NCBI GenBank assembly: GCA_963932145.1
Contig: OZ010581.1
Span: forward strand, 84,521,806 to 84,585,805
From: Acanthosepion lycidas
Lineage: Eukaryota; Mollusca; Cephalopoda; Sepiida; Sepiidae
Reading direction: 5' to 3'
Length of the DNA stretch: 64,000 nt
Shown here: positions 21,077-32,273 of the stretch, piece after piece
Layout of the letters: every line of letters begins with the position of its first letter
Position numbering within the stretch: position 1 is the first letter of the stretch
The notes under the pieces: model-generated
Told to the model about the DNA's origin: nothing
What the model saw: only the letters and a program-made list of their open reading frames with translations
Databases searched by the model: none
Program-made: the position numbers and the translations under genes

Positions 21077-24000
21077 GAAGAAAAATAACATTTTTTTCTT
21101 TTTTATATTAAAGTTCTGAGGCTGTATATATACAAAAGAAAGTTTACCAACTTTTAAGTGGTTTTCCTCCGCTCGACGTGTTTTAATTTATAAAGAAAAC
21201 AATCGTTTCCTTTTTTCATCTGGCTACGAATTTAAAACTTGGCTAACTTGTTTTACCAAGTTCAACGAAGAACAAGTTTCATAACTTTTATTTGTTTGTG
21301 GTCTCAATACCATTTACGTTTAGGATTGACAACTATTAAATTCGTTGCTTTCCTTTTTCTCTTAGAACGGGGCATTTCGGGGGCCCTAGAGGAGTCAGAA
21401 TATCAAAAGTGTCGTATATGACATCCATCACTGTTTCCTCAGGAAGCTTGTCAGTTAGGCGTTTCCTAAGTTGGTTGAGATGTCTTTTATGCGTAAATTG
21501 TGGACCTTTTACAATATATAGCATTTTCCCAACTCTTTTTTCGATCGTACCCATCTCCCAAAAAGATTTGTTGTCTTTGAAAATTCTGAAGAAAACTTTT
21601 TCTCCAGGGTTATATTGTCTTGGAGGTACGATGCTTGTTCTTCCTGGTTTCGTCTGTTTCGGGAGTAGTTTATCGAAAACAGACCGTATCCGAGGTGCGA
21701 ACATCATCTCGCCTGGAGATTGTGAAGCTGGTGTTTTGTTATTCGGAGTAATCCTGTATACTTGAAGAAATTATTGAAGGGCTTTTTCAGTTTCAAAGCT
21801 CTCTTCAAAGCATCCACAAACCTCTCAGCCTGTCCGTTAGACCTCGGATGGTACGGAGCGGTAGTGATGTGTTCGATCTGATGTTTCACAGAAGTCTCTA
21901 AATTCTCCAGACGTAAACTAACTTCTATTATCGAACACTAAGGTGTCCACTACTCCGAATCTAGCGAAAGGTTCATGTAGAAATTTTATAGTAATTTCTG
22001 TAGTTGGGTTTTTGCATCTGAGTACTTCGGGCCACTTCGAGAAACTGTCGACTACAATGAGGTAGTAATATCCTTCTATAGGCTCGCGAAGTCAATGTGG
22101 ATTCTAGACCAAGGTAGATTCATTTTTGGCCAGGAGGTGCCTTTTCTGTCATGGCACAGCCTTTACATGATTTGACAGCATTTTCTATATCTTTGTCCAT
22201 GTTTTACCAATAGACATAGTTACGTGTCAAGCTTTTCATTTTAGTACTCCCTGGATGGTCAGCGTAAAAATCTTTCAAAATACACGTCTGGAGTGTTGAC
22301 GGAATCATGACGTGTTCGCTGTATAGTAACACCTCGTCGCATATAGAGAAAACGTCCGTAGTTCGCTGGTCTTTTTCAAAGATTTTCGCTTTTGTATGCT
22401 TGATATACTCATCGTGGAGAGCCTCTTGTCTTATTTGTTCAAGCGTCACTGGAAGTTCCCTTATTGTATTACAAAGGGTAGTTTTTAATTTTCCTTCAGA
22501 CTGAAGGGAAGCGAGCACTGTATCTTCCAGTGGTTCTTTGTACTTGGGAATTGGTCTTGACAACCCATCCGCATGGCCGGATTCTTTTGATGACACGTAA
22601 AACAAGTCAGCCAAGTTTTAAAGTTGTAATTCAGCAGGATCATACTCTGCAGTTTGTCTGCTGTGTGAGTGGGCAGACCTTTCTTTGAGCCAAAAATAGT
22701 GAGTAATGGCTTGTGGTCTGTCTGTAGAACAGTGGAACTTCGCGACTGCGAATATAAACCCAAGCGCCTCTTTTTCAATCTGCGAATAATTTTTTCCGCA
22801 GGAAGCAAAGCTCTCGACGCGTGAGCTATTGGTTTTACTGTTCCATCAGTCATTTTGTGAAGAATGCATGCTCCTACGCCATACAAACTAGCGTCGCTGT
22901 CCGGGTCGTAATGTGTAAGAAATAAGTCTGACATCAGCGTTTTCCGTATTTTTTCGAATACCTTCTAGCATTCTGCTGTCCAAATCCAGGGCTTGTCTTT
23001 CTTTAATAGTTCATTAGGGAGGGGGGGGGGCAAGCAGATCACTCATATTTGGTATGAATGCCTGGTAATAATTTGCTAGTCAAAGGAAGCTCTGCAACGA
23101 AACAATGTTGTTGGGCGCCGGCATATCTTTAATCGCGGTATTTGATTTTTTCCATGAAAAATCACATTTGGTCTCTTTAAGTTTGAAACCGTAATCTTGA
23201 ATCTTAGTAAAAACTTTGTGGACATGATTCATATGTTCGACTACGCTTTGCCTTTTTATCAGAATGTCATCTAAATAAGCGACTAAGAAGTCAAGACCGC
23301 CCAGCATAGTATCCATGAATTGCTGAAAAATTGCTGGCGCGACTTTGACCCCGAACAGTAAATGTTCGAATTTATATAATCCGTGATGCGTATACACAAT
23401 AGCTTCGAACTCACCTCTTCAACTGGAATTTGCTAATAAACGCTGCTAAGGTCAATTTTCGAAAAAATTTTCCCCCGATTTAGCTTCGCAAAAATGTCTT
23501 CTGGGCCAGAAAGAGGATAATGATAGTCCTTCAGCACAGCATTTAATCCTGTCGAAAAATCAGCGCAAAAGCCTATGTCTTTCGATTTCTTTTTTACATA
23601 GACCCACTGGTGCAGCCTATTCGCTGTACTCTACCTTTGATAGAATACCAGTTTTTACTAATCTGTCAAGTTCCTCATTAATTTGTTCCAACTAGACAAA
23701 AGGCACATTTCGCTTCTTTTTGAACATTAGCTGTACTTTGTCTTGTAGTTCAAGTTTTGCCATCATCTTGGTACACCAGCCTAACCCACCAGAAAAAAAT
23801 TTCTGAATAGGCTTCCTTCATTTCTTTTTTCAGTTTTTCAGCTTCGGCATTCCAATTTTCAATTTTTTGGCACTATGAATTTACAGGTAAGTCCCCAAAA
23901 CTGGAATTGTGTCAACCAATCAGTGCCAAATGGATTGTTAGTATTTTTCAGGACGAACAATTTTAATTTAAGAGTCTTCCCGTTGAACTTTATACTTGCA

Positions 24001-24295
24001 ATCAATTCTCCCTCGAATTTAATTTTCCCCCTGTTTACTGATCTTGCAATCTTGCTAAATTTTATCATGGTTAGCTTACCCAATCTTTTCCATGTTTGCA
24101 AGTTTATTATTGTTAAATCAGAACCCGAGTCTAGTTGAAATTCCACACTTTTGTTTAACATTTTTACGTGCACGAATTTCCTGATATTAGCACCGTCTAG
24201 TTCGCCCGACCTTGTATTTTTTATGCAGCTATTGATTTTATTTTTAGATCGGCAATGCGAACTTTTGTGGCCGACTCGGTTACATTTGTAACATA

Positions 24296-24508
24296 CAGTG
24301 TAACCCGGATATAAGAGAAACCCGGTATAAGAGAGATTTTCTCTGGTCCCAAATTAGAGCCTGTGTTAATGTATATAAAGTAGACCCGGATTTAAGAGAC
24401 CCGGATTTAAGAGACCCGGATATAAGAGAATCTCGTATATAAGAGAAACCCGGATATAAGACACTTCTTATCCGGTCCCGACAACTCTCTTATACCCGGG
24501 TTACACTG
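24296..24508. mobile_element. Pogo/Tigger-like MITE (213 bp)
   Basis: Ends are CAGTGTAACCCGGATATAAG and its complement CTTATACCCGGGTTACACTG, flanked by TA on both sides. The interior is built from repeats of a 13-15-bp word, CCCGGATWTAAGAGA. CAGTGTAACC...ATATAA ends with TA duplications are characteristic of the pogo/Tigger group of Tc1/mariner. Non-coding. Inserted between the two zinc knuckles of element F. Confidence 0.88.
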
Positions 24509-24569
24509 TATTTTGTTCCGGAACATACAATCTTTGTACCAGTGTAGGACCCCACATCCGTAACATGGG

Positions 24570-24803
24570 TGTAGTGAAAGAGATAATCAGGTACTTCGAA
24601 AAACAGTTCGTGTTTTGTGTGCGATCTGCCGAAGAAAAATTACCAAAAAAAAAAAAAATCTACTCTAAGGACTAGAATCTATGCTAATGTTCTTCCCTCC
24701 CCTGAATGGCGTGACCAATCAGAAAGATCTCTCGGTGAACAAAAGCCGTTGTTCTTCGCTTATAAAGGCAGGAGATTTTTTGAGCTGGGGAGACGAACAC
24801 GCG
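24570..24803 (+). repeat. 5' LTR of element E, first part
   Basis: Begins TGTAGTGAAAGAGATAATCA and matches the 3' LTR (from 41670) through to GAGACGAACACGCG. TATA-like TTATAAAGG lies near 24760. The LTR is interrupted at 24803 by the nested SINE/LINE stack and resumes at 37918. Compared with the 3' LTR it has about 30 additional bases, including CCAAT. Confidence 0.88.
24792..24803 (+). repeat. LINE target site, copy 1 (GACGAACACGCG)
   Basis: Part of the LTR of element E, immediately 5' of the SINE-like element. Other copies: 25018-25029, 31313-31324 (one base different), 37918-37929, and the empty site 41875-41886 in the 3' LTR (last base changed). Confidence 0.9.
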
Positions 24804-25017
24804 TTGTCGCGACTGTCGAACTCTCTGCATTAGAAGAGGAACCAGGACGAGGCTTTGCCGAAGGGCAAGGTTTCGTCCGGGGAGGTTGACAGGGCCTGAA
24901 CCCGTCTAGGCGGGTTCAGAAAGGCCATATTTTTGGCCGAGCCTACGGGCTCGGGGATACCCACATTAAAACGGCCTTGTGCCACATTCGATCCTCGTGG
25001 GTGGATTGATAAATACC
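24804..25017 (+). mobile_element. SINE-like element S with LINE-type 3' tail (214 bp)
   Basis: Lies between two copies of GACGAACACGCG. The head is TTGTCGCGACTGTCGAACTC. The body has three strong hairpins: 24845-24878 (GGACGA...TCGTCC), 24896-24919 (CTGAACCCG/CGGGTTCAG) and 24937-24954 (CCGAGCC-TACG-GGCTCGG). The tail GGCCTTGTGCCACATT...ATAAATA matches the 3' tail of the LINE ending at 37917. No A/B-box RNA polymerase III promoter was recognised, so the origin of the head is unknown. Likely mobilised in trans by the Tx1-like LINE. Confidence 0.75.
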
Positions 25018-25029
25018 GACGAACACGCG
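25018..25029 (+). repeat. LINE target site, copy 2
   Basis: GACGAACACGCG between the SINE-like element and the first long LINE, followed by TTTTT as at the other junctions. Confidence 0.88.
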
Positions 25030-25413
25030 TTTTTGGAGTGTTGACAGTTTTTTTCTTGTGTGAAAGTTTTTGACGGGCATTTAAGTTGATCAAGTGTTTA
25101 ATTTTTATTTTATTTTTGCTAAAAAAGCCGTTTGAACTTTTTCAGTTTTTCTTTGCCTTTTTATTTGTTTTTAGATATTTGTTCGTTTTTGCTTATTTTC
25201 TTTCGTGTGTCACCCTCCCCACAGTTTAGTTTTCATTTCGTTTTTTTTATTTGTTTTTGAATTGCTTATTGTCTTTGGTTGTCCACGCTTTTCTTCCGGT
25301 TTTATTTTGTTTGTGCTTATTGGAGAAGAAAAGAAAAAGAAAAGAAACATAAAAACCTAACAAGGTCCTAACAAGAAAACAATTTATTTTTATTCGTTTG
25401 GTTTCGGCCAAAG

Positions 25414-27117
25414 ATGGCCGAAGACACAAATATAAATACTTCACCGCCAGACATTTCACCGCCGGTGTCAATGGAAAAAATGCATGGACCGATAATAGGC
25501 CGGTTACAAAATATGCCACCTATGTCAGCCAAAAAGAAAAATTCCTTACGATAAATGAAGCTTTGGAGGCGGTTAACACATGAACGATATCCCTGCTGAC
25601 TTCCGATATCAAGACTAGGAAACTAATTGGCGTCAGCAGGGACGCAATGGAAGACGCGTTGAAAATCAACCCAAAAGTGCTGGCGAGGAGGACGAATGCC
25701 TTATGGGACATCCTCCTTCAGACTGAACAACAGGCCAAAGAGCTGGCCGGAAGTATCCTGAACACCAAGGATTTACGTCTTCAAACCGAGTAGATGGTCA
25801 CCCGGAGGACTAGAGTGATCATTCATGGGGTGCCAGTGGATATTTGCCCAGATAGAATGGGAGTATTTTTATTTTTTACAAGATTCGGGGAGGTGAATGA
25901 AGTCAAGGTTCTTAGGAGCAAGGCGAGAATCGCCACTGGGGATATGGAGATATCTGTCACAGTGGACAGGAAGCACTTTAACGGCATCCCCAATATCCTG
26001 ACCTGCCGAGAGAGGCGAATGCTGGTGGTCGTAGAGGGCCGAAAACCGTGTTGTTGAGCGTGCTTCGGGGCACATGGCTAAGGAGTGCCCCGGGAAACGT
26101 ACACAATCGCCACCTCGACCAGCAACGATAGCAGCAAAGACAGTAGCAACAACAGCAGCAACAGTCGTAACGCCAGAAATATCCAAGACCAATGAAGGGG
26201 AGTAAAAAGCCGGAAAAGGAAGTAAAAAGCCGGAAAAATACCATCAGGCCGTCCCCTTCAAAACAGGAAGTTGTTCAATGAAAGCTGCAACCAACACAGC
26301 AGGAGCAGCCGGAGAAAAGCAAACAGCCCCCAAAAGAGGTGCAGCCTCAGAAGGAGGTACCAACTCAAAAGAAGGGGCAGTAGAAGGAGAAAAAGCAACA
26401 GCAACAACAGAAGAAAGGGCAGGAGAAGCAGCCAGAGGACACAATGCCCTCATCTCGTGCAGCATCTCTGAAAAGGTCCAGAGAAGAGGAAGAGGAAGAA
26501 CCAGCGCAAAGGCACTCTGGCCGTAGTAGGGCGGAGAGGGTCACGGACAAAACCAGGTCACTCTCCGTCCCTATTTCGCCAAGGGAACCGAAGAACCTAT
26601 AGTAAGAATAAGGAGTCTCTCAGCTTCTCCTGTCCGTGTTTCATCCCCTCACCCCTCCAATTCTTCCCTGTTCTACCTCCACACCCCCTCGCGCATCCAC
26701 TACTTCACCTCCCCACCCCTCAAGAAGAAAAAGACACTCTTTCTCGGCCCTGGGGAAATTTGTAAAATAAACAGGGACGAGGTTTAGAAGGGTCTGTCCA
26801 GACCAAAAAGGGCCCTTCTAGGACTTCTATTAAAAATGGACAGTGTTGATGGCAAGTCAGTAGAGGATCCCCGGAATTTCCCACACGCTCAAGGAGTCAT
26901 TACTCTGGTGAGGGGTACCGGTGGATACCTCAAGGTATGGAGCCACCTTTTTGAGGCCAAAGAGGCATACCCTAAACTAAGGGTGTTCGAATTGGACAAT
27001 GTTAATTTGAAGAAATTAAGACATTTTTGTTCTGGGAGGGTCCCTGTGTTGCTCCACCCCTCCTTATATAGGGCAGTCAAACTTATCTACCCAACGGACG
27101 TCGGCGGTATTGTCGCA
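25414..27117 (+). pseudogene. LINE L1 ORF1 (RNA-binding protein), broken
   Basis: Starts MAEDTNINTSPPDISPPVSM. It continues in shifted frames as KFLTINEALEAVNT and RKLIGVSRDAMEDALKINPK, then an RRM-like stretch (TRRTRVIIHGVPVDICPDRM...ARIATGDMEISVTV) and a CCHC knuckle near 26035-26095 (KPCC...H.AKECPGK) with a TGA in it. A glutamine/glutamate/alanine-rich segment (26270-26520) and a proline/serine-rich linker follow. The C-terminal block at 26836-27117 contains LKKLRHFCSGRVPVLLHPSL, also present in LINE L2 (34060-34150). Stops lie at about 25581, 25791 and 26053, with a frameshift near 25540. Role: ORF1p-type nucleic-acid chaperone. Confidence 0.72.
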
Positions 27118-27263
27118 TGACGTCGGCAGTATGGTCGCATGTTGACGGAGTTGGGAACAGGGAGCCTGGGGCAATCCGTCGGGGTCCTGTCATCTTCAGA
27201 TTTCCGCCCGGTATGTGAGTAGGTTTTTTCTTTTACTCATATTATTTTTGCAGGCCTAGAAGA

Positions 27264-30200
27264 TGTCCATCAAAGTAGCCAGTTTGAATGCGAATGGCTT
27301 GAGGGATCCGTGATCTCTTGTCATTCTGCGTGGATGTTGTTGCGATTCAAGAGACCCGTTTTGTTTGCAACGTCGATGCTTGTGTGCTATCTAACGACTT
27401 TGTCGTCTATTCAGCATATGGGAACCGACTGGCCAGAGTTTCTTTACTGGTGAAGCGGACTCATGATGCTAAGGTGGACCTTGTGCATACCGATGCCGAG
27501 GGACGGTTGATCGTGGCCGATATTGCCGTGAAAAGTGGTTCGTTTCGAGTCGTTGCGGTTTATGCGCCCTACGACCGGGAGGAGAGGGTCGCCTTTTTTC
27601 AGCGGTTGGAGCCCTTCCTGGTGGATTAAACGCGCTTAGTTCTAGTGGGAGACTGGAGTGCCATCCTGGGCCCCAACTTAGATCGAGGGCGGGGTGCTAG
27701 CGGGAGAATGGGCGATCGTAGGTTGGTTGATCTGATCAATGATTGTGTTCTCGTTGATAGATACCGGGTCGATCACCACCCCGAGTGTGTGTGTGGGGGG
27801 GGGGAAATATGGACGTGGGCTCTTAGCTAGCCTTGTGACAAGGTAATGTGACAGAATGTTAGTTAGAAGAGTCGACATAGATCTGTTGGATTGTTCCACG
27901 TTCCACTGGGTAGGCTATTCGGATCACAAACTCGTTTATGCACTGGTGGCGTTAGATCATAGGCTGGTTACTGGAATTTCAATCTGTCTTTACTGGACAG
28001 GCGGGACTTCCAGGAGTAGCTAACTAGCGGCAGTTATCGGGAATAAGTGGTGGGGTAGATTTAAGAGTAGGATTAGGTCTTCACCACTGATTTCAGCAAA
28101 CGGCTCGCCTTAGATAGAGCTGAAAAGGTGAAGACGCTTAGAGCTAGTCTTTCCCAAGAGGTGACTGGGGAGGGGATTCCCTAGAGATAGCCTTATCTAG
28201 GGAGGCCGTGAAGCGCTCCAATAGCGAGCGCTACATGGGCTAGGTAATTAGACATAGGTTAAGCAAGATGTCTTCCGAAGCCGTGAAGATGGGCGCAGAA
28301 TTGCGCAAGGAAGAGGTCCCTCGAAGTGGCGATCGTTACATTAGTGAAGTCAAAAGCCCGGAGGGGCATACTCTTCAGGCCACTGACGACATGTGCGAGG
28401 CGTTTCGGCGGCATTACCAAGTCGGTTTACCAAGGAGCCTGGTCTTCGTGAGAACGACTTTCGCAGCTATTTGCCTGACTTTCCTCGGCTTTCGCCGACT
28501 GAAGCGGCTAGCTGCGAGGGAGAGATCACGGAAGGCGAGGTCTACGCGGCATTGAAGAAGGTCGGCAGAGGCAAGTCGCCCGGTCTGGGTGGTTTGCCAT
28601 GTGAATTGTACTTGAGGCTGTCGCACATCTTTGTCCCGATTTTGACTCCAGTGTTCAAAAACTGGTTCCGGCAGGGGTGCATCCCCAACCGGCTCACCAG
28701 GGGTGTAATCACGCTGTTGAAAAAGGGCAAAGGTGTTGGGGGAAAACCAGATGATTACAGGCCCATAACTCTGCGAAACACAGAGTTAAATATTTTGGCC
28801 AATATCCTGCAGGAGCGTTTGCAGCCAGTTGCCGAGTCTCTGTTGGGTCCTGAGCAGACTTGTTCTGTGAAGGGCCGAACAATTCAGAGCAACCTGCATC
28901 TGATCCGCACCATCATAGAGGGTGTAAAAGACGACGATGAGGCCGCGCTGATCAATTTGTATCAGTCCAAGGCATTTGATAGGGTTGACCATCGCTACCT
29001 TGCTGCTGTCCTGCAGGACGCCGGATTCGCACCCGACTTCTGCCGCTGGATTAGCCTCCTGTATCGTCCCCCCAGTGCTGTGGTACAGGTGAACGGAAAG
29101 CTGTCGGGCGCTTTTGTGTTGTCTTGGTCAGTCCGTCAGGGTTGTCCACTGTAGCCCAAACTTTATGCTTTGGCGTTGAAGCCTCTCCTTTGCCTGCTGA
29201 GGGACAGGGGGTGCAGTCCGGCCCTACGCGGAATCGCTGTTTCTGGAGGGGCTCGAGCCAGGGTTTCTGTGTACGCCAATGACGTATCTGCTTTCGTGTC
29301 GTCCCGCAGTGACATTGGGGCGCTTGATAGGTACGAAAAGGTGACAGGGGCCAAGATTAACCGCGCCAAGTCGTCCGGCTTGCGGTTAGGTGCCTGGAAG
29401 GGGGTCGATCTTCCGGGGCCCTTCGGTTGGATGGACTGTCCTGTCCGCATTCTTGGAGTGTCATTTGGACCCGACCTCCAGCTGGAGAAAAATTGGTCTG
29501 ACGTACGAACAAAGGTCGATACTGCCGGTCGGACTTGGCATCGACGGAGGTTGTCTGTGAAGGGCAGGGCGGAGGTGTGTGCTACATGCATTTTCCCTCT
29601 TGTTCTTTATCGATTGTACGTACTTCCTCTCTGTAGACGCCAACGGAGGGAGCTCGAGCGCACGCTATCCTCCATTTTATGGAGGGGACGCAGGAATCGG
29701 GTCAACAGACGAGTCTGTGCACAACGTCCGTCATGGGGGGCTGGGAATACCACACTTGGTGAGCCACTGGCGTGCCTCGAGGTTGGCTTTCCTACACCGC
29801 GCGTTGACGGGTGGAGATCCGATTATGGAGGGGATGGTGAGGGACGCGTTTCCCCGCCTTACTATCATCCCCCCCGCTCATCTCGCGGGTTGAGCGCTGT
29901 CGTAAACCCCGGGATCAATCAACTTTTCTTCGCGAGTGTCGGTCGGCCTTGTTGGCCGTTCCTCGGTGCAGTTACCTATGTCGGTCTAGGAAGGTCTTCT
30001 ATCGTATTTTAGTGGGGGGGGGTCGCGAAGGATTCCCTACGTGAGGAGGTCGACTTGTCGGAGGAGGAGTTTGGCTCTTACTGGTCTTGGACACAAGCGG
30101 CGGATTACCTCAGTAACCCTGAGTTTTCGCTTACCTGGCGATTGACTCGGAATCGGCTGTCTCTCAATGACAAGGCCTTTATATGGGGCTTGGCGGATTT

Positions 30201-30633
30201 GCCAGACTGTGAACGGTGTGGCCTTGGTTTAGAAGAAACGGCTTCGCACGTCTTCTACCATTGCCCTCGGATCCGCCCCTTATGAGACCATGTCGGCGAG
30301 TTGACGGCTCGTCTCGCTCCCGAAACGCTCGTTTCCATTGATCGCACATACGCGGGTGACAATGTGTCGCCCCCGTATTCCGGGGTGAAACGAATGGTGT
30401 TTCTGACGCTGCTAGCCACGGCCCGAATGGTGATATGGACGACACGACAAGAGGAAGTCTTGCGGGGTATCCGTCTTTCTCATCGGGATCTGATCCGATT
30501 CTTTGAGCATCAGCTCAAGATGAAGATTAAAAGTGATAGAAAGTGCATGCATTCGACAGTCTTCAGCGAAAGGTGGGTGACTGAGGCAAGCTTGGTTCGT
30601 TTGAACAGGGCTAGCCTTGATTTTCTCTTTTAG
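27264..30633 (+). pseudogene. LINE L1 ORF2 (endonuclease-reverse transcriptase), broken
   Basis: APE-type endonuclease at the start: SIKVASLNANGLRDP, then VVAIQETR, VYAPYDRE, VGDWSAILGPNLDR, and SDHKLV near 27922. Reverse transcriptase 28393-30012: DYRPITLRNTELNILAN, VKGRTIQSNLHLI, motif A as YQSKAFDRVDH (family has D first), RQGCPL followed by a TAG at 29152-29154, and motif C as YAND instead of YADD. Two RT catalytic aspartates are therefore altered. The C-terminal region 30055-30633 has a CCHC-like CERCGLGLEETASHVFYHC and a long tail aligning with Xenopus Tx1. Further frame changes near 27300, 27830 and 30012-30055. Confidence 0.85.
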
Positions 30634-31312
30634 GTCAAACCTACATCGCATTAGGGTGGTTTCCTGTGGAGCCCTCCCCCTTGGTTAGGTTAGACAAGCT
30701 TTTGTGTACCTAGTTAAGGTGAGTAAGCGTTGTTCCCGGCCTGTTCCCGGCCACATCTTTAGTTATGATCCAGGATGAGATTCCCAACCTCACCAGTTTG
30801 TTTTTGGTTTCTTTTTATCTCGACTGGGTCAGCTTTATATTTTCCCATGCCCGGATGCATTTTATCTTTTTCCCACTCCCTTAGCGATAGAGCATCTTGA
30901 TTTTGTTCAATGGGAAGAATACAGTGGCCTCTCTATTTTGAGGGTTGGACGGGTCCTACTAACCTCAGTTATGTTTAATTTGATTTGTGTTAGTATTTTA
31001 GTTTGTTATTGGGTTCATCTCCCTCCCCTCTAATTGTTTCATCATAGATTTTTATGTATATTTTAGTATCATTAAATTTTTATGTCATGGGGCGCATTTT
31101 GTAGGTCCTTCTAGAGAGGATGTGGTATTGTGGTGCATGGAGAATTGATTGGTGACTGACGGGTTCTTGTGGTGAATGGTGAAATTGTGATGTGTGAGTG
31201 GGTCGTGAATCAGATAAGATGGGTATAGGATAGTTAGTTAAGACCAGCCTCAACCCCTCCCCTGTTTCGGCCGTGTGTCATAATTATGTACTTGTTACAT
31301 AATAAATATTGA
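30634..31312 (+). other. 3' UTR of LINE L1 with terminal hairpin
   Basis: Non-coding. It ends with TTATGTACTTGTTACATAA (31285-31303), a stem-loop, followed by AATAAAT and the target copy at 31313. The L2 end (37890-37917) has the same design, TTGTACTTTCAATGTACAA then AATAAAT, so the terminal stem-loop is a conserved feature with compensating sequence differences. Confidence 0.65.
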
Positions 31313-31324
31313 GACGAATACGCG
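31313..31324 (+). repeat. LINE target site, copy 3 (GACGAATACGCG)
   Basis: Junction between LINE L1 and LINE L2, one base different from the other copies, followed by TTTT. Confidence 0.88.
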
Positions 31325-31806
31325 TTTTGTCCGACTCTGGTCCGTGCTCTACCGCATTACTGACGCGTTTGGATTACCTTTGCTTGTTGCGACTAACACC
31401 TTTCTGTTAAGTTCAATTTTGTTTTATTGTTAACGTTCTTTTGTTGACTGTTACCTGGAAACTTTTTTGATTTTTTTCACTTCTTCCTTTCTTTTTCAAT
31501 TTATTACATTTTCATTTTTAATTTTTCCTTTTATTTTTAGTTTTTACGTTAAAGTCTCCTTTTCAATTAACTTTTTAATTTACAAAACTCCGCTCCCACA
31601 GTTTATCTGTTTAGTTGTCGTCAGACATTATTTTTTCTTTAGTTCAAATTACTGCGTTTTAATTGTTACGTGTTACTTCCTTCTTTATCTTATTTTCCTT
31701 TTAATAATCTTTAAGTCTTCTATTCTTTTATTTTTTTCTGTTTTCGTAATTGTTCTAATTGTTTGTGTTTAGCTAGTCTAACTTGTCTGTTTTCTGTATT
31801 TGTTTA

Positions 31807-31955
31807 TTGGCAAGCCTTTATTTTTCTAGTGGCCATCTTGATTTTGTATTGTTTCGTTTTCGTGTCTGTAACTTGGCAAGCCTTTATTTTTTTAGTGGCC
31901 ATCTTGATTTTGTTTATTTATTACGTATTGTTGCGTATTCGTGTCTGTAACTTGT
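31807..31955 (+). repeat. Tandem duplication in LINE L2 leader
   Basis: Two units (starting 31807 and 31873, about 66-78 bp) share TTGGCAAGCCTTTATTTTT, TAGTGGCCATCTTGATTTTG and CGTGTCTGTAACTTG. Repeated 5'-leader units often represent duplicated promoter modules in LINEs; that role is inference. Confidence 0.8.
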
Positions 31956-32273
31956 CTTTTTTACTTTTATATTTAGTGTAAAAAAAAAAAAGATTTTTTA
32001 AAAGTGTTTTCTTTTACAGTTTTTCTTATTTTGTGTATTTCATTGTTTTGTATAACGTTTGTTTTGAACTGTTGTATTACGCTATAATTTTGTGCATATT
32101 TTTTGTTTGTGACCAATTGTTCACGTTTTAATTTTGTGCTTTTTTTTAACTGTTATTCGTTTGGCATTTTAAATTTGTTTGTTTCGCTCCTAGGTGAACT
32201 TTGTTTCAGGTTTTTCCCTCACCTATACGCGACCATTGTTTCTTTCCACCCCTCCCCTGTTTAAATCCTAAAG

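Larger units (their letters stand above)
20864..24569 (-). mobile_element. Ty3/Gypsy element F (zinc knuckles to 3' LTR start)
   Basis: Minus strand, same family as C. Parts in order: two CCHC knuckles 24210-24560 (split by a MITE), protease 23859-24173 (SGSDLTIINLQTWKRL), reverse transcriptase 23080-23700 (YLDDILIK), RNase H 22485-22934, integrase zinc region 22204-22400, integrase core 21704-22100 (YHPRSNGQAERFV), and integrase tail 21336-21707 with KMLYIVKGPQFTHKRHLNQL. A purine tract (GGAGTGGGG) precedes the LTR start TGTTATGGTGACC at 20964. The Gag N-terminus and 5' LTR are not present next to it. Broken in many places. Confidence 0.85.
25030..31312 (+). mobile_element. Tx1-like LINE, copy L1 (6.3 kb, near full length, inactive)
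   Basis: Runs from one target copy to the next (25018-25029 and 31313-31324). Structure: T-rich leader 25030-25413; ORF1 25414-27117; ORF2 27264-30633 (endonuclease, RT, C-terminal CCHC); 3' UTR to 31312 ending with a hairpin and AATAAAT. The endonuclease/RT arrangement and the GYW-type region after the endonuclease match the Tx1 clade (Xenopus Tx1). Several stops and frame changes make it inactive. Confidence 0.85.
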
